Below are positions 17,109 to 25,999 of a stretch of 64,000 bases of DNA, in pieces. The notes beneath the pieces are model-generated. The model was not told where the DNA came from. It ran no database searches and worked only from the letters and a program-made list of their open reading frames with translations. The translations under genes were made by a program, and so were the position numbers. This stretch comes from a virus, in the IMG/VR virus record IMGVR_UViG_3300042540_001822, positions 1 through 64,000 of that record; one strand, 5' to 3'. Each line of letters begins with the position of its first letter. The stretch's first letter is position 1.

Positions 17109-17666
17109 TTAGAAAATCTGAACGTCGTTGTCCTTGCCTTTTTGAATCACCTCGTCTGTACGATCTGAAGTGATAGGCTTATAAACCAACCTGGATCTTC
17201 CCATAAGATTCGATAAAATCCACCCAGAAGGAAACATGGTCATGATATTATCGTGTTCTAATACGATAGATTGAATCATCTTTTCTTCCATGAAAAATCC
17301 ATCTCTCTGTGCTTCAATTGCTCTACTGAGATCCCCATATAAGGAGGAAACAGCCTCAAAGTTGGAATTTGGATTTGACTCTTGAACCCACTTCATGAAT
17401 AAACCTTGGGCGTCTTTTCTACCTGCCATAATGGCGTCAACGTTTCGGGCAAAGGAGCTGTCGTTTCGAACAGCGACCTGTGATTTTTGGGACAAGGTCT
17501 TCCACATTTTATCGTAGAAGGCGGAGCGCTCGTCTATTTTTTGTTTAAATCTATTGGACAATGTTTTCTCTTGGTTTGAGATAGAAACTATGCTGATCAT
17601 CAGCAGTCCGAAAATAAGTCCACCAATACCTAGAATGGCGAACTTGACGATGTTTGAGTTTGTCAT
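17109..17666 (-). CDS. LemA-family membrane protein
   Basis: 185 residues. One N-terminal TM helix (FAILGIGGLIFGLLMISIV), then the LemA helical domain: NRFKQKIDERSAFYDKMWKTL, SQKSQVAVRNDSSF, MKWVQESNPNSN, DLSRAIEAQRDGFF, LEHDNIMTMFPSGW and the C-terminal DNDVQIF. LemA proteins of bacteria are N-out membrane proteins with a cytoplasmic helical domain of unclear role. A phage copy may reshape the host envelope (inference). Confidence 0.9.
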   Translation of the reverse strand: MTNSNIVKFAILGIGGLIFGLLMISIVSISNQEKTLSNRFKQKIDERSAFYDKMWKTLSQKSQVAVRNDSSFARNVDAIMAGRKDAQGLFMKWVQESNPNSNFEAVSSLYGDLSRAIEAQRDGFFMEEKMIQSIVLEHDNIMTMFPSGWILSNLMGRSRLVYKPITSDRTDEVIQKGKDNDVQIF

Positions 17667-17707
17667 GTGTTTTTATTTTAAGGAGTTAGATATGAAAAGT
17701 TTCGTAA

Positions 17708-17857
17708 TTATAAACAATTCCAACAAATACCATCTGTGTATGAAGTTCCTAATAATTCTGGCAAATGAACACGGGTTCTATATTTTTTCTCACTTCCACA
17801 AAGAACACAGATGTGAATTTCTGTTGAGTACCAATATTTTCTGTCTTCGGACTTCAT
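17708..17857 (-). CDS. Small zinc-ribbon-like protein, 49 aa
   Basis: ATG 17857 (MKSEDRKYWYSTEIHICVLCG). CVLCG and GICWNC are the two Cys pairs; the WYSTEIHICVLCG core is seen in many small phage proteins. A longer reading would begin with TTG at 17905. Confidence 0.65.
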   Translation of the reverse strand: MKSEDRKYWYSTEIHICVLCGSEKKYRTRVHLPELLGTSYTDGICWNCL

Positions 17858-17925
17858 TATTATTGAAAGTATGTTAGATTTTGGTTTTTTTTCTTCTGGT
17901 ATCAATTTGTAACCGTTTGAAATCC

Positions 17926-17933
17926 AAATATAC
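17926..17933 (-). promoter_or_regulatory. Bacteroidota-type -7 box TATATTTG
   Basis: TATATTTG on the minus strand about 70 nt upstream of ATG 17857; no clear -33 TTTG, so weak. Confidence 0.3.
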
Positions 17934-18093
17934 GATTTTTTCTGATAACTTTCTCTTTTTCCGGAACTTTTTTTTTGTTTTAACTAAAATTATTTGCACA
18001 GCCTTTCCCGGTGATGTCCAGAGTCTTCTGACTTTCGAGTGGTTTTACCGCCACAAATGGATTTCAACAAAAAAAAAACAAAGGTAAAGCAAC

Positions 18094-18885
18094 ATGATAA
18101 ACACATCACATCTGTCTGTGGATTCTAGGAATCCCCAGGCATGGATCGCCATCCAAAAGAACAGGCTAAAAGTCCATTCGGGTCAAAAGGTATTTTTGAA
18201 CGATGGCCAGGAGTTTCAAATCGAACTCCATAATCCAACCCAGTCTAGATTGCTGGTAAAATTCCAACTTAATGGTCGATATCCCTCCCACCGGGGGTTA
18301 ATTTTAAACCCCGGACAAAGGTACTTTCTGGATCGATTTTTGGACGTCCAACGTCGTCTAACCTTTTCGACCTACGAGGTCGAAGACAATTCAGAATCTA
18401 GAGAGGCAATATCCAAAAACGGCTTGCTCAGGATTGAATTTTACGCGGAGGAAACACCTCCACCAACGAATTGGCTTACTTTCAACAACACCGGGACATT
18501 CAACGCAAATACCTGGAACAATTGTCTGAATCTTAAAGGTCATTCAGTAACGACCACGGGGACTTCTATATCTTCTAATTCAACATTTACCGGGACTTCG
18601 TATTATTCCGGAGAAACATTCGGTTCGCTCTGTGAAAATCTTTCCTCCAGGATAAACTCGTTAGAAACAGGAAGAATTGAGGAGGGCAAGAATTCAAACC
18701 AGTCGTTTTCTGAAGGTCACGGGAAATTCAATTCTTGGACCAGCTTTGTCACGGAAATTAAACTTCTCCCTTCTTCTAGAATGGAAATGGAAACTTCCGA
18801 GATGAAAACCTACTGTACACAGTGTGGAACAAAGAAAAAAAAGTCGGCGTGGAAATTCTGTCCACAATGTGGAAATAAAATGTAA
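18094..18885 (+). CDS. Beta-rich protein with C-terminal zinc ribbon, 263 aa
   Basis: Residues 1-125 form a beta domain seen in large phages and giant viruses: GQEFQIELHNPTQSRLLVKF, GLILNPGQRYFLDRFLD, RLTFSTYEVEDN. A Ser/Thr/Asn-rich linker (residues 125-235) follows. The last 25 residues are a zinc ribbon, YCTQCG...FCPQCGNKM. Probably a virion or assembly protein; exact role unknown. Plus-strand, isolated between minus-strand genes. Confidence 0.8.
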   Translation: MINTSHLSVDSRNPQAWIAIQKNRLKVHSGQKVFLNDGQEFQIELHNPTQSRLLVKFQLNGRYPSHRGLILNPGQRYFLDRFLDVQRRLTFSTYEVEDNSESREAISKNGLLRIEFYAEETPPPTNWLTFNNTGTFNANTWNNCLNLKGHSVTTTGTSISSNSTFTGTSYYSGETFGSLCENLSSRINSLETGRIEEGKNSNQSFSEGHGKFNSWTSFVTEIKLLPSSRMEMETSEMKTYCTQCGTKKKKSAWKFCPQCGNKM

Positions 18886-18919
18886 ACCCAACGGGAAGGG
18901 TCAGTGTCAGTCCTCGGCT

Positions 18920-19432
18920 TTATCTCCGGGGACTTTTTGTGTCTCCCAGAATTTTTTTCACCATGCCATACACATCCCCATATTTGTCCATTGTTTGAAG
19001 TGTTTCTTCGTCCTTAATATCACAGTCTCGCAAATGAACTTTTTCCCCATTCAAGGGCTTAAAAAAAACTTTTAAAATACCTCTTCCCCTTTTGATATCT
19101 ACGTATGGTGAATATAAATATTCAACTTCTATAATGATATTACCCTTCAAATAAAATTCTAAAGAAAAATCACTTTCTCCTGCACGGCCTGTGACTCTAA
19201 TTACCTTTTCCCCCGTAGATTCTTCGATTTGTTTTTCAACATATCCCACCATTGAATTTTTATCATTCTCTGAGTTGAATTTATCCCAAATTTCAACTTC
19301 TGGATAAGGTGGGGGTTTTTGGTTTACCCCCAGATCCTCGAACCCTGAAATTAAATCATCAATTTCGTTTTGATTTGGAATTTCGTTTTCTTTAATTAAC
19401 CTTAAATCTTCGAATTTAAAAAGATGTTTCAT
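18920..19432 (-). CDS. Leader-bearing protein with SGFEDLGVN motif, 170 aa
   Basis: MKHLFKFEDLRLIKENE leader, IDDLISGFEDLGVNQKPPP at residues 25-43, then a beta-rich domain (VIRVTGRAGESDFSLEFYLKGNIIIEVEYLY). The leader MKHLFKFEDxxLxE is nearly the same as that of 19468. No catalytic signature. Confidence 0.8.
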   Translation of the reverse strand: MKHLFKFEDLRLIKENEIPNQNEIDDLISGFEDLGVNQKPPPYPEVEIWDKFNSENDKNSMVGYVEKQIEESTGEKVIRVTGRAGESDFSLEFYLKGNIIIEVEYLYSPYVDIKRGRGILKVFFKPLNGEKVHLRDCDIKDEETLQTMDKYGDVYGMVKKILGDTKSPRR

Positions 19433-19467
19433 GGATTCAATTCATTAAATTGTAAATTGGGCTAACC

Positions 19468-19779
19468 CTATTCATAGCGATCGTCAAAAACTTTTTGTGC
19501 GAATTTCTCATCAAATTCTTTTAACTCTGATGGTGTTAGATCCTCACCATTTAAATATTTAGCATTCGTAATCCAAAATTTAAAAAATCCGTCATAATCT
19601 AAGCCTTCGACCTCGAGTTCAATGGAATCATCACTCACCCATTTGCCCTTGAAATACAAATCTTTAGGACCCGGTTTGGGATTAATCCCTAGCACCTCGA
19701 ATCCTGTAAGCATACCATCTAGTTCATCCTCTATATTCTCTTTTAAATTGAAATCTTCAAATTTAAAAAGATGTTTCAT
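19468..19779 (-). CDS. Leader-bearing protein with TGFEVLGIN motif, 103 aa
   Basis: MKHLFKFEDFNLKENIEDE leader, DGMLTGFEVLGINPKPGPK at residues 20-38, and a 60-residue C-terminal part. First 38 residues match 18920-19432, so only the cargo differs: good evidence that leader plus motif is a portable module. Confidence 0.8.
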   Translation of the reverse strand: MKHLFKFEDFNLKENIEDELDGMLTGFEVLGINPKPGPKDLYFKGKWVSDDSIELEVEGLDYDGFFKFWITNAKYLNGEDLTPSELKEFDEKFAQKVFDDRYE

Positions 19780-19782
19780 GTG

Positions 19783-19796
19783 TTATATATTTTCTA
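19783..19796 (-). promoter_or_regulatory. Putative late promoter (AATATATAA box)
   Basis: TAGAAAATATATAA on the minus strand, within the 14-bp gap before ATG 19779 and overlapping the stop of the upstream gene. Confidence 0.4.
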
Positions 19797-20984
19797 AAAC
19801 AACCCTAGCTCGTCAAATCCCGAGAACAAATCAAATTGGTCTTCGTATTCTGGTGGAATCTTTATTCCGGCTTTCACCTTCGGATCTAGATACTTCCAGA
19901 TAGGAGCCAACATGTGAACCGTCTTGCCCGGGTCCCGTTGGAATTCCTTGTTAAACCAGAGACTAGAAAGATAGGGCAAAGTCCCCATCATTTTTTTTGC
20001 ATCTGGATTTCCCTCCTTTAAAACTTCTAACCAACCGTTCACATCCCACTTGGCATCAAACCAATAGCCGGGTTTCTGATTTTTCATAAAATCCAATGTT
20101 CCTTTGGTTGTCAACACAAAATCATCAGAAATAACATCGCCTTGAACATGAAAAGGAGCCCCTTCCAGGCTTTTTAAAAGGATATTTTCTTCAAAGCGAA
20201 AATCTCCACCTATTTCCGAAGGAGAACCTCTTAGATTTTCAATCTTATTCCATGAACAGTGAAAATTTTTATCTACTGTGCGGGGAAACCCCATTCCGTC
20301 CATGGTGGTGAGATTTAAACCCGAAGCATCAAAATTGCCTTTCACATGGCCAAATTTGATGCCATTTTTGGCAGGTAAAGATGAAATATTTCGGTACGAT
20401 GGATGATGAATCTTATTTGATAAATTCACATCCCCATCCACATCGACCTCGCCGGTTCTGGAATTATAAATCCAGGTTTGAGGTTTTCCATTCTTAGTTT
20501 TACAAACAGATTCTAAAAATTTTAATTGTTGCGTAGTCAGGTTAGGATGTGGAGTTGAAAAAAATAAAGAGTCTTCTTCATCCCTAATTTTTTTAATTTC
20601 TGCCAAAATCGCCTGGTCCTCTGGACTTGGTTTGCGGCCAATTTTTTTTAGCCATCTGGAAAAATAACGTTCAATAAGATAAAAAAACATGGTGTCTATG
20701 TCTTCTTGTCCAAAAGTAGCAGATATTCCTGATTTTGGGGTTCTAACATAGCCTGCCTTGGTCAGGTGAAATCTTTTGCCATCCGGGGCTTCTACAACAA
20801 AGGTATCTTTTTGAACGTAGGGCGATTTTGAAACCTCTGAGAATCCCATTTGAGACAGAATATTCCATCTCGGAGAGTCTTCCAGTCGCAAAGGCCACGT
20901 TTTTAATTTTGGGGTTCTGACCGAAATTTTCCCGAAATCCTCCTGAAGTAAATTAAAATTTTTGAAATTTTGAAGATATTTCAT
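19794..20984 (-). CDS. LRR-like protein with leader and C-terminal SGFDELGLF
   Basis: 396 residues. Leader MKYLQNFKNFNLLQEDFGK, an N-terminal globular part, then GDVNLSNKIHHPSYRNISSLP, GNFDASGLNLTTMDG, NKIENLRGSP, LKSLEGAP repeats and the terminal FDLFSGFDELGLF. The C-terminal HMLAPIWKYLDPKVKAGIKIPP segment matches the same position in 11837-12517 (IIAPVLNWPDFAPIKAKINIPP), showing common descent. Confidence 0.88.
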   Translation of the reverse strand: MKYLQNFKNFNLLQEDFGKISVRTPKLKTWPLRLEDSPRWNILSQMGFSEVSKSPYVQKDTFVVEAPDGKRFHLTKAGYVRTPKSGISATFGQEDIDTMFFYLIERYFSRWLKKIGRKPSPEDQAILAEIKKIRDEEDSLFFSTPHPNLTTQQLKFLESVCKTKNGKPQTWIYNSRTGEVDVDGDVNLSNKIHHPSYRNISSLPAKNGIKFGHVKGNFDASGLNLTTMDGMGFPRTVDKNFHCSWNKIENLRGSPSEIGGDFRFEENILLKSLEGAPFHVQGDVISDDFVLTTKGTLDFMKNQKPGYWFDAKWDVNGWLEVLKEGNPDAKKMMGTLPYLSSLWFNKEFQRDPGKTVHMLAPIWKYLDPKVKAGIKIPPEYEDQFDLFSGFDELGLF

Positions 20985-21002
20985 TCTTCGATTGAATTTC
21001 TT

Positions 21003-21018
21003 GTATATATCTTATTTA
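21003..21018 (-). promoter_or_regulatory. Putative late promoter (GATATATA box)
   Basis: TAAATAAGATATATAC on the minus strand, 18 nt upstream of ATG 20984. Confidence 0.5.
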
Positions 21019-21046
21019 GCCAATTAAAATGACTAAATTAAAAATT

Positions 21047-22534
21047 CTAATTTTTCCCTGTACCTAGAGATTCTTTATTCCCAATATGAAAAAATCTTGG
21101 CCATTTGGTATAGATCTGTTTGAAATTGTTTTGCTGTCTAAATTTCAATTCGAATTCAAGATCTCGTTGAAATTTACAATTTTTAAAAATTTGTGTTCTG
21201 TATAATGATGGATTCAGAGAGAAATTTTTAAATATACCATCTTTCCATGCTCTATCTGCCAATGGGAATATGAAATCATTTTGTCCTTCATAACCAAAGT
21301 AATAAAGAAAATGCCTCAAATAACTAGGGAATGGATTTCTAAAATAATTTATATCTACATCAATTTCATTTTTAATTTCATCTACTTGTAAATCGAAATA
21401 TTCTGAAAATGAAATCAAATCGAATTTTCCTTCCAAAAGAGTTTGAACGTGTGTTTCCAAATTTAAAGGAGATAGGCTTTCCCAGTCATCTTCCAAATAC
21501 AAAATAAATTCGGAATCAATTTTATGAAGCCAATTCAATTTTTCTACAAATGCAAATTCTTCATCGTTGTCAAATGTGACAAGTTGAACCCTATTCTTTC
21601 CAAAAATTTCGGAAATATCTGAAAACATTTGTTCTCTTTCTTTCCATGGAGAACGATCATCCAAGATGTAAATTGAATCAATTTCATTTGGCAAAGATGG
21701 ATTATGAAAAATTAAAGAATTCAAAGTTCTTTTGAAAAGATGAAATCTTCTGGCCGTGCTAAAAACTAAGCTTGTTAGTTTTTTTGTAGTGGGAACTGGA
21801 ATTCCCTTTTGAGAAAAAAAATCAGCATTAAAGTCAATGGTTCCATTTTCTTTGGTAACATATCCACAACCATCCGAATAGAAATGATTTTGATATAAAA
21901 TTTTATCCTGAGAGGACACACCAGAATTCAAAGAATTTGTCCAAGTGTAATGGAGTGGCTGTGCAACCGAAGTTGGTATAATTCCTCCAGGATAACTTCG
22001 ATAATCTGTTTCCCCAATCAAAAAGTGACAGTCAAAATAGAAACTGGATACACCACCATCTCTTTGGAACCAAGCCAAACGACCGACATTGAAATCTAAA
22101 TAGGAGGTACAATTTCCAACCAAATTCTTGAAAGACATCTCATACCAATTAAAATGGTCATTAGATAAAACCCATTTTAAAACTTCAAAGATATCATCTT
22201 TTGTGTAAAATTCATCACTGTCCACTACCCAAAGGAGATCAATGTTTTGTTCTTTAAACCACGTTAATGATTCACTTCTTGTACCTTGGTCTGATGTGTT
22301 TCCATCATTACCTGGTGTCCAAAGAAAATCAACAACATCAGAAAATTCATTTTCTATTTTTTCCAAAGTCTTCTGATTCCGGTCAGGGAATCCAAGATCT
22401 TTATAAAGTTTGAATTGACCGCTGCCAACCCAAATTTTGAGATCCAACAGTTTTTTGGCCTGTCTCCAGGGCTCTAATAAACGGTCAAGCCTGTCGTGAC
22501 AGTTGTATGCTAAAATTTGTATTCCGATTCTCAC
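21047..22534 (-). CDS. Two-domain glycosyltransferase
   Basis: 495 residues, GTG start at 22534. Domain 1 (1-240) begins IGIQILAYNCHDRLDRLL and has VVDSDEFY with a DxD-type metal site at D105/D107: GT-A fold. Domain 2 (about 250-495) begins LTSLVFSTARRFHLFKRTL and carries YLEDDWES. Both look like family-2-type nucleotide-sugar transferases, so the protein may build a two-sugar unit. Possible targets are phage DNA bases, virion proteins or host glycans. Followed by other sugar-linked genes (23322, FkbM at 8543). Confidence 0.85.
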   Translation of the reverse strand: MRIGIQILAYNCHDRLDRLLEPWRQAKKLLDLKIWVGSGQFKLYKDLGFPDRNQKTLEKIENEFSDVVDFLWTPGNDGNTSDQGTRSESLTWFKEQNIDLLWVVDSDEFYTKDDIFEVLKWVLSNDHFNWYEMSFKNLVGNCTSYLDFNVGRLAWFQRDGGVSSFYFDCHFLIGETDYRSYPGGIIPTSVAQPLHYTWTNSLNSGVSSQDKILYQNHFYSDGCGYVTKENGTIDFNADFFSQKGIPVPTTKKLTSLVFSTARRFHLFKRTLNSLIFHNPSLPNEIDSIYILDDRSPWKEREQMFSDISEIFGKNRVQLVTFDNDEEFAFVEKLNWLHKIDSEFILYLEDDWESLSPLNLETHVQTLLEGKFDLISFSEYFDLQVDEIKNEIDVDINYFRNPFPSYLRHFLYYFGYEGQNDFIFPLADRAWKDGIFKNFSLNPSLYRTQIFKNCKFQRDLEFELKFRQQNNFKQIYTKWPRFFHIGNKESLGTGKN

Positions 22535-22639
22535 GTTGAATTATACGTGGAAAAATTAGAAAAATTTCAAAAAATTTTGAAATTTGATTTTCTTGGTTTT
22601 TCATCAATCGAACTAGGATGATGAAGTTAATAATAAAAA

Positions 22640-23167
22640 TTATTTCAATGGAATTTTCAGTCCCATCTTTGCCATGGCGAGCAGGGCCTCTGCGTTTCCC
22701 TTGGCGTCATTGACCGGGTTGTGATCGTGTTTTGTGCGTCTAAATTTGGACTTCCATTCGGCATTCAATCCGGTATCCATTTTCATGCCGCAGTACAAAT
22801 CACCAATACGCCGACCTGAAAATCCAAATGGATTTCTTTCCAGATAAGAATGAAAGTAAAAATTGATCCACTGCCAGTCAAACGCGACGTTATCAGAGAT
22901 AAAGGTGGGCTTGCCAATAGAATTGGTTTTCAACCAATCTGCAAAGTTCGACATTACCACGGCGGGATCACCAAAATTTTCGTGCTCCTCCCTTGTGAAT
23001 CCGCTAACCGCCAGAGCATCAGACTTCCATTCATAGGATATGGGTTTGACCCTTCCAAGAAAAGTTTTTGAAAGGCTTGGCTCCAGCACCACGGCCCCAA
23101 AACAAACCATGGAGTACTTGCCTGGGATGGGCCCATCAGCCTCAACATCTACAATAATATATGACAT
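22640..23167 (-). CDS. DnaQ-like 3'-5' exonuclease (DEDDh)
   Basis: 175 residues. Exo I: IIVDVEADG (D7, E9); Exo II: SDNVAFDW (D97); Exo III: HDHNPVNDAKGNAEAL (H149, D154), the DEDDh arrangement of RNase T/DnaQ enzymes. Likely trims single-stranded DNA or RNA 3' ends; with a tRNA/tRNA-like block in the genome an RNase T-like role is plausible but unproven. Nearly the minimal domain length. Confidence 0.9.
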   Translation of the reverse strand: MSYIIVDVEADGPIPGKYSMVCFGAVVLEPSLSKTFLGRVKPISYEWKSDALAVSGFTREEHENFGDPAVVMSNFADWLKTNSIGKPTFISDNVAFDWQWINFYFHSYLERNPFGFSGRRIGDLYCGMKMDTGLNAEWKSKFRRTKHDHNPVNDAKGNAEALLAMAKMGLKIPLK

Positions 23168-23321
23168 GTTTTCTTTTTTAATTACCCCACAAATTTACAA
23201 AATAAAATTCAGATTGCCACGATTTTTCCTCATTTTTAAATCCCCCGTCTAAAATTGAAATTTCATGATGAAATTTAATTGCAAATTCAAATAAAATGAA
23301 TTTAAATTCATCACAAACCCC

Positions 23322-24248
23322 ATGTCTTCCATAGTCCTTATTTCTTCTTACTGTAACACCGATGAAAAATGTCAAGTACTACACGACAATCTTAAAATTA
23401 TGAAATCAGAGGGCTTGGAAATTGCACTCATTACTCCTCTTCAAATTTCTCCCGCAACCGCTTCCCTGTGTGATTATATTTTTTACACGAAAGAAAACCC
23501 AGTTTTGAAATATCCACAAAAGGCCATGATGTATTACCAGACATTTCCAGACGGAGACAAATTTTGGTGCGTCCAGAATGCTCTGCCTGATCCAGGATTT
23601 GCTTCTCTTAACCATATTAGGAGATTGGGGGAAATTTTCTCTTTACACGATTACAACCAATTTCATTTTGTGGTTTATGACATCCTTTTGGACGAATCCA
23701 CGATTCAATCTCTAAAGACGAACGGGATATCTATGTGTTATCCACATTACAGGGATGGAAAAATAAAATACGATTTGGGAGCAATTTTAATTTCTCTCAC
23801 TAGAAACCACCTCGCGGAGGTTCTACCTTTGCTTACCATTGAAAATTATCTTGCCGTCGCCAATAGGTCTATAGAAACATTTCTTTTCGACGTTCTCCAT
23901 CAAAAGATGGAAATCCCCATATCAGTTTTGCCAGTCTCTGATCTAATTTTCACCGAGCCCGATAATCCGACTAACCATTCCAATATCCCATCTCTTTTTT
24001 ACTCCATTATTTTGGAATACAACTCCATAGAAAACGTTCGTCTCTTTTTTCATGGAAGACATCAGGGCGAGGTTAGATGTGAAATTAACGGGAACACAAT
24101 TTTCTTTTTTTCTAACCAGCCTGGAGTTTTAGATTTAGGTATGGCAAAGTCACATATTAACTCGGCCATTATAATTTACAATGAAAAGTATTATGACATA
24201 ACAAATGACATTGTTAACCATGTACATTCAACTCTCGAAATCATCTGA
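23322..24248 (+). CDS. Glycosyltransferase-like protein of large phages, 308 aa
   Basis: Starts MSSIVLISSYCNTDEKCQVL, then EGLEIALITPLQISP, CDYIFYTKENPVLKYP and FHFVVYDILLDE. This order (Rossmann-like strand, NPVL..P, YDI/L) is typical of a GT-A-like family in jumbo phages and giant viruses, in which the DxD-like position is YDIxxD. The C-terminus (residues 225-308) is a separate beta domain ending IIYNEKYYDIT. Function in glycosylation is an inference. Confidence 0.75.
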   Translation: MSSIVLISSYCNTDEKCQVLHDNLKIMKSEGLEIALITPLQISPATASLCDYIFYTKENPVLKYPQKAMMYYQTFPDGDKFWCVQNALPDPGFASLNHIRRLGEIFSLHDYNQFHFVVYDILLDESTIQSLKTNGISMCYPHYRDGKIKYDLGAILISLTRNHLAEVLPLLTIENYLAVANRSIETFLFDVLHQKMEIPISVLPVSDLIFTEPDNPTNHSNIPSLFYSIILEYNSIENVRLFFHGRHQGEVRCEINGNTIFFFSNQPGVLDLGMAKSHINSAIIIYNEKYYDITNDIVNHVHSTLEII

Positions 24249-24345
24249 TTAATTCAATAAGAAATTTTCTTTAATGATATTTTTCTAAAATAGATTTAAA
24301 GATGTTCAACACATAATACAGCAAGAAAAGTTGTAAAGTAATAAA

Positions 24346-24894
24346 TTACACTTTCCTTTTGGGCATTTTGTTTAAATCTGCCAATCCAAATCCAAAATTG
24401 CTTTTCAGTTCTTCATCCGTATCGACGGCTCCGTTCACTCCAACAAGACTCGTGTACACATAGCAGTTAGGATTAAATTTTTTGGATGTGGGCCAATCGA
24501 TGACCCATTCGGCATCCACTTCAAATTCTCCTTCGTCTTCCAAGATTTGACATAATTGATACCACGTGAAATCTTTTTGGCCCTGAAAATTCTTTTCTAA
24601 TTTTTTAATTTGAGATTCCTGGTTTTTTTGGAATTGCTCGAAATCCACGTCATACCCTAAAATAAAACTAACAGCCTTAAAGACAACTGGAAAAATATCC
24701 GTCTCGTCCGTCGGGATGGCGAGCAAAAAGCAACTGTGATCATTGTGTTCATAGGAAGTATATGTGATTTCCCCCACATAAATTTGAGGTTTTTGATTGA
24801 TGCCCAAGTCTTCAAATCCTTGAACGAGAGAATCCAAATCAAATTCTCCAAATTCCGATTCAAAAATCGATTTTAAAAGGGTGAGTCTTGGCAT
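24346..24894 (-). CDS. Leader-bearing protein with QGFEDLGIN motif, 182 aa
   Basis: MPRLTLLKSIFESEFGE leader, FDLDSLVQGFEDLGINQKPQ at residues 18-37. C-terminal NFGFGLADLNKMPKR is shared with 12529-13017. The central part differs. Followed at the 5' side by an AATATATAA promoter box. Confidence 0.8.
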   Translation of the reverse strand: MPRLTLLKSIFESEFGEFDLDSLVQGFEDLGINQKPQIYVGEITYTSYEHNDHSCFLLAIPTDETDIFPVVFKAVSFILGYDVDFEQFQKNQESQIKKLEKNFQGQKDFTWYQLCQILEDEGEFEVDAEWVIDWPTSKKFNPNCYVYTSLVGVNGAVDTDEELKSNFGFGLADLNKMPKRKV

Positions 24895-24915
24895 AAAATT
24901 TAAAAAGTAATTTTA

Positions 24916-24930
24916 CATTATATATTCTTT
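24916..24930 (-). promoter_or_regulatory. Putative late promoter (AATATATAA box)
   Basis: AAAGAATATATAATG on the minus strand, 22 nt upstream of ATG 24894. Confidence 0.45.
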
Positions 24931-24979
24931 TTGCAAAATGAATTGATTGTTTATATCAAATTGGCTTTGCAATTTTCCG

Positions 24980-25462
24980 TCAATCCATTTCCCACATAGA
25001 CTCGTGAAAAGCCCTGATAAGGTCATCTACATTTCTTATTTTTACCAATTGATCTTCATCGTATTCGTCATCAAACATGTAGATTTGCCGATGTTCTTTT
25101 TCCTCTGGGGTAAGCTTGTAGGCAAAGGTCTGACCCCCGATATTGACAAAAGCAAGAACATGGATGGGCAAAACTTTTGAAAAATCCCCATCATAATCAT
25201 CTGCATAACCGCTATCGAGCCATCTATCATCGTCTTGTGGGTTTTGCCAAACCAGAAATGGAGTCTCTGGGTCTTTTCGATCTATGGTCAGAGAAAAGGG
25301 TTTTTTATTTATACCCAATTCTTCAAACCCAGTAATTAAATCATCAATTTCTGTGTTGTTTGTTGTTTGATCTTTTTGGTTCATCTGTTTCTCCATTTGT
25401 GCCACCATATGATCCAAGTTGTGAGAGAAATCAAATGATTCGAATAATTTAATGTGTCGCAT
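24980..25462 (-). CDS. Leader-bearing protein with TGFEELGIN motif, 160 aa
   Basis: MRHIKLFESFDFSHNLDHM leader (compare MKHIKLFENF at 61616), a Gln/Asn-rich linker, TEIDDLITGFEELGINKKP at residues 38-56, then an alpha/beta domain with FAYKLTPEEKEHRQIYMFDDEYDEDQL. Confidence 0.8.
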   Translation of the reverse strand: MRHIKLFESFDFSHNLDHMVAQMEKQMNQKDQTTNNTEIDDLITGFEELGINKKPFSLTIDRKDPETPFLVWQNPQDDDRWLDSGYADDYDGDFSKVLPIHVLAFVNIGGQTFAYKLTPEEKEHRQIYMFDDEYDEDQLVKIRNVDDLIRAFHESMWEMD

Positions 25463-25486
25463 TTTTTCTAATTTAATTTTTTTCTT

Positions 25487-25687
25487 CTAATGTGTGTTTA
25501 TACAGTATTTTTTCACTTTTTCATTTCTCTCAATAAAAAAATCTACTCTCTTTTCTAATTCATCAGGAGTTGCCATAGGTTTGAACACAATACCATGTGT
25601 ATCTACCCAAAGTTCAACATCACAAGCACCATAAGATTCTTCTTTTAGAAGTTCTACCAAAATTTCTTTAAGTTTATTTGTTTCCAT
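25487..25687 (-). CDS. Hypothetical protein, 66 aa
   Basis: METNKLKEILVELLKEE helix then CDVELWVDTHGIVFKPM strand; no family. Overlaps the upstream coiled-coil gene by 14 nt. Confidence 0.65.
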   Translation of the reverse strand: METNKLKEILVELLKEESYGACDVELWVDTHGIVFKPMATPDELEKRVDFFIERNEKVKKYCINTH

Positions 25688-25940
25688 TTATTCTTTCTTT
25701 AATTTTAGTTTCTAATTCACGAACAATCCTTTCCTTTTCTTCTAATTCTTTTTCGGATTTTTCAATTTCATCTTTTAATTCTTGATGATATTTTTTCATT
25801 TTTTTAAATTTAAGAACTGGATTTATTTCTGAATGAATATCATCAAACACCTCCTTGATAGTTTTTCCAAAGAGTATTTTACTCCAACTTACTTCTTCGT
25901 TTAGAAAATCCCCCAATTTCTTAATTTTTATATCTTTCAT
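25674..25940 (-). CDS. Leader-like, coiled-coil protein, 88 aa
   Basis: Starts MKDIKIKKLGDFLNEEVSWSK, a leader-like segment with the acidic FLNEE end; residues 40-85 are a strong coiled coil (KKYHQELKDEIEKSEKELEE). Preceded by a GATATATA box. Confidence 0.7.
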   Translation of the reverse strand: MKDIKIKKLGDFLNEEVSWSKILFGKTIKEVFDDIHSEINPVLKFKKMKKYHQELKDEIEKSEKELEEKERIVRELETKIKERINGNK

Positions 25941-25958
25941 AACATTGATTGATTTTTA

Positions 25959-25975
25959 GAATATATATCTAAATG
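25959..25975 (-). promoter_or_regulatory. Putative late promoter (GATATATA box)
   Basis: CATTTAGATATATATTC on the minus strand, 19 nt before ATG 25940; the CATTTAGATATATA core recurs at 62 kb. Confidence 0.5.
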
Positions 25976-25999
25976 AAACATTAATGTATCCCAGGAACG

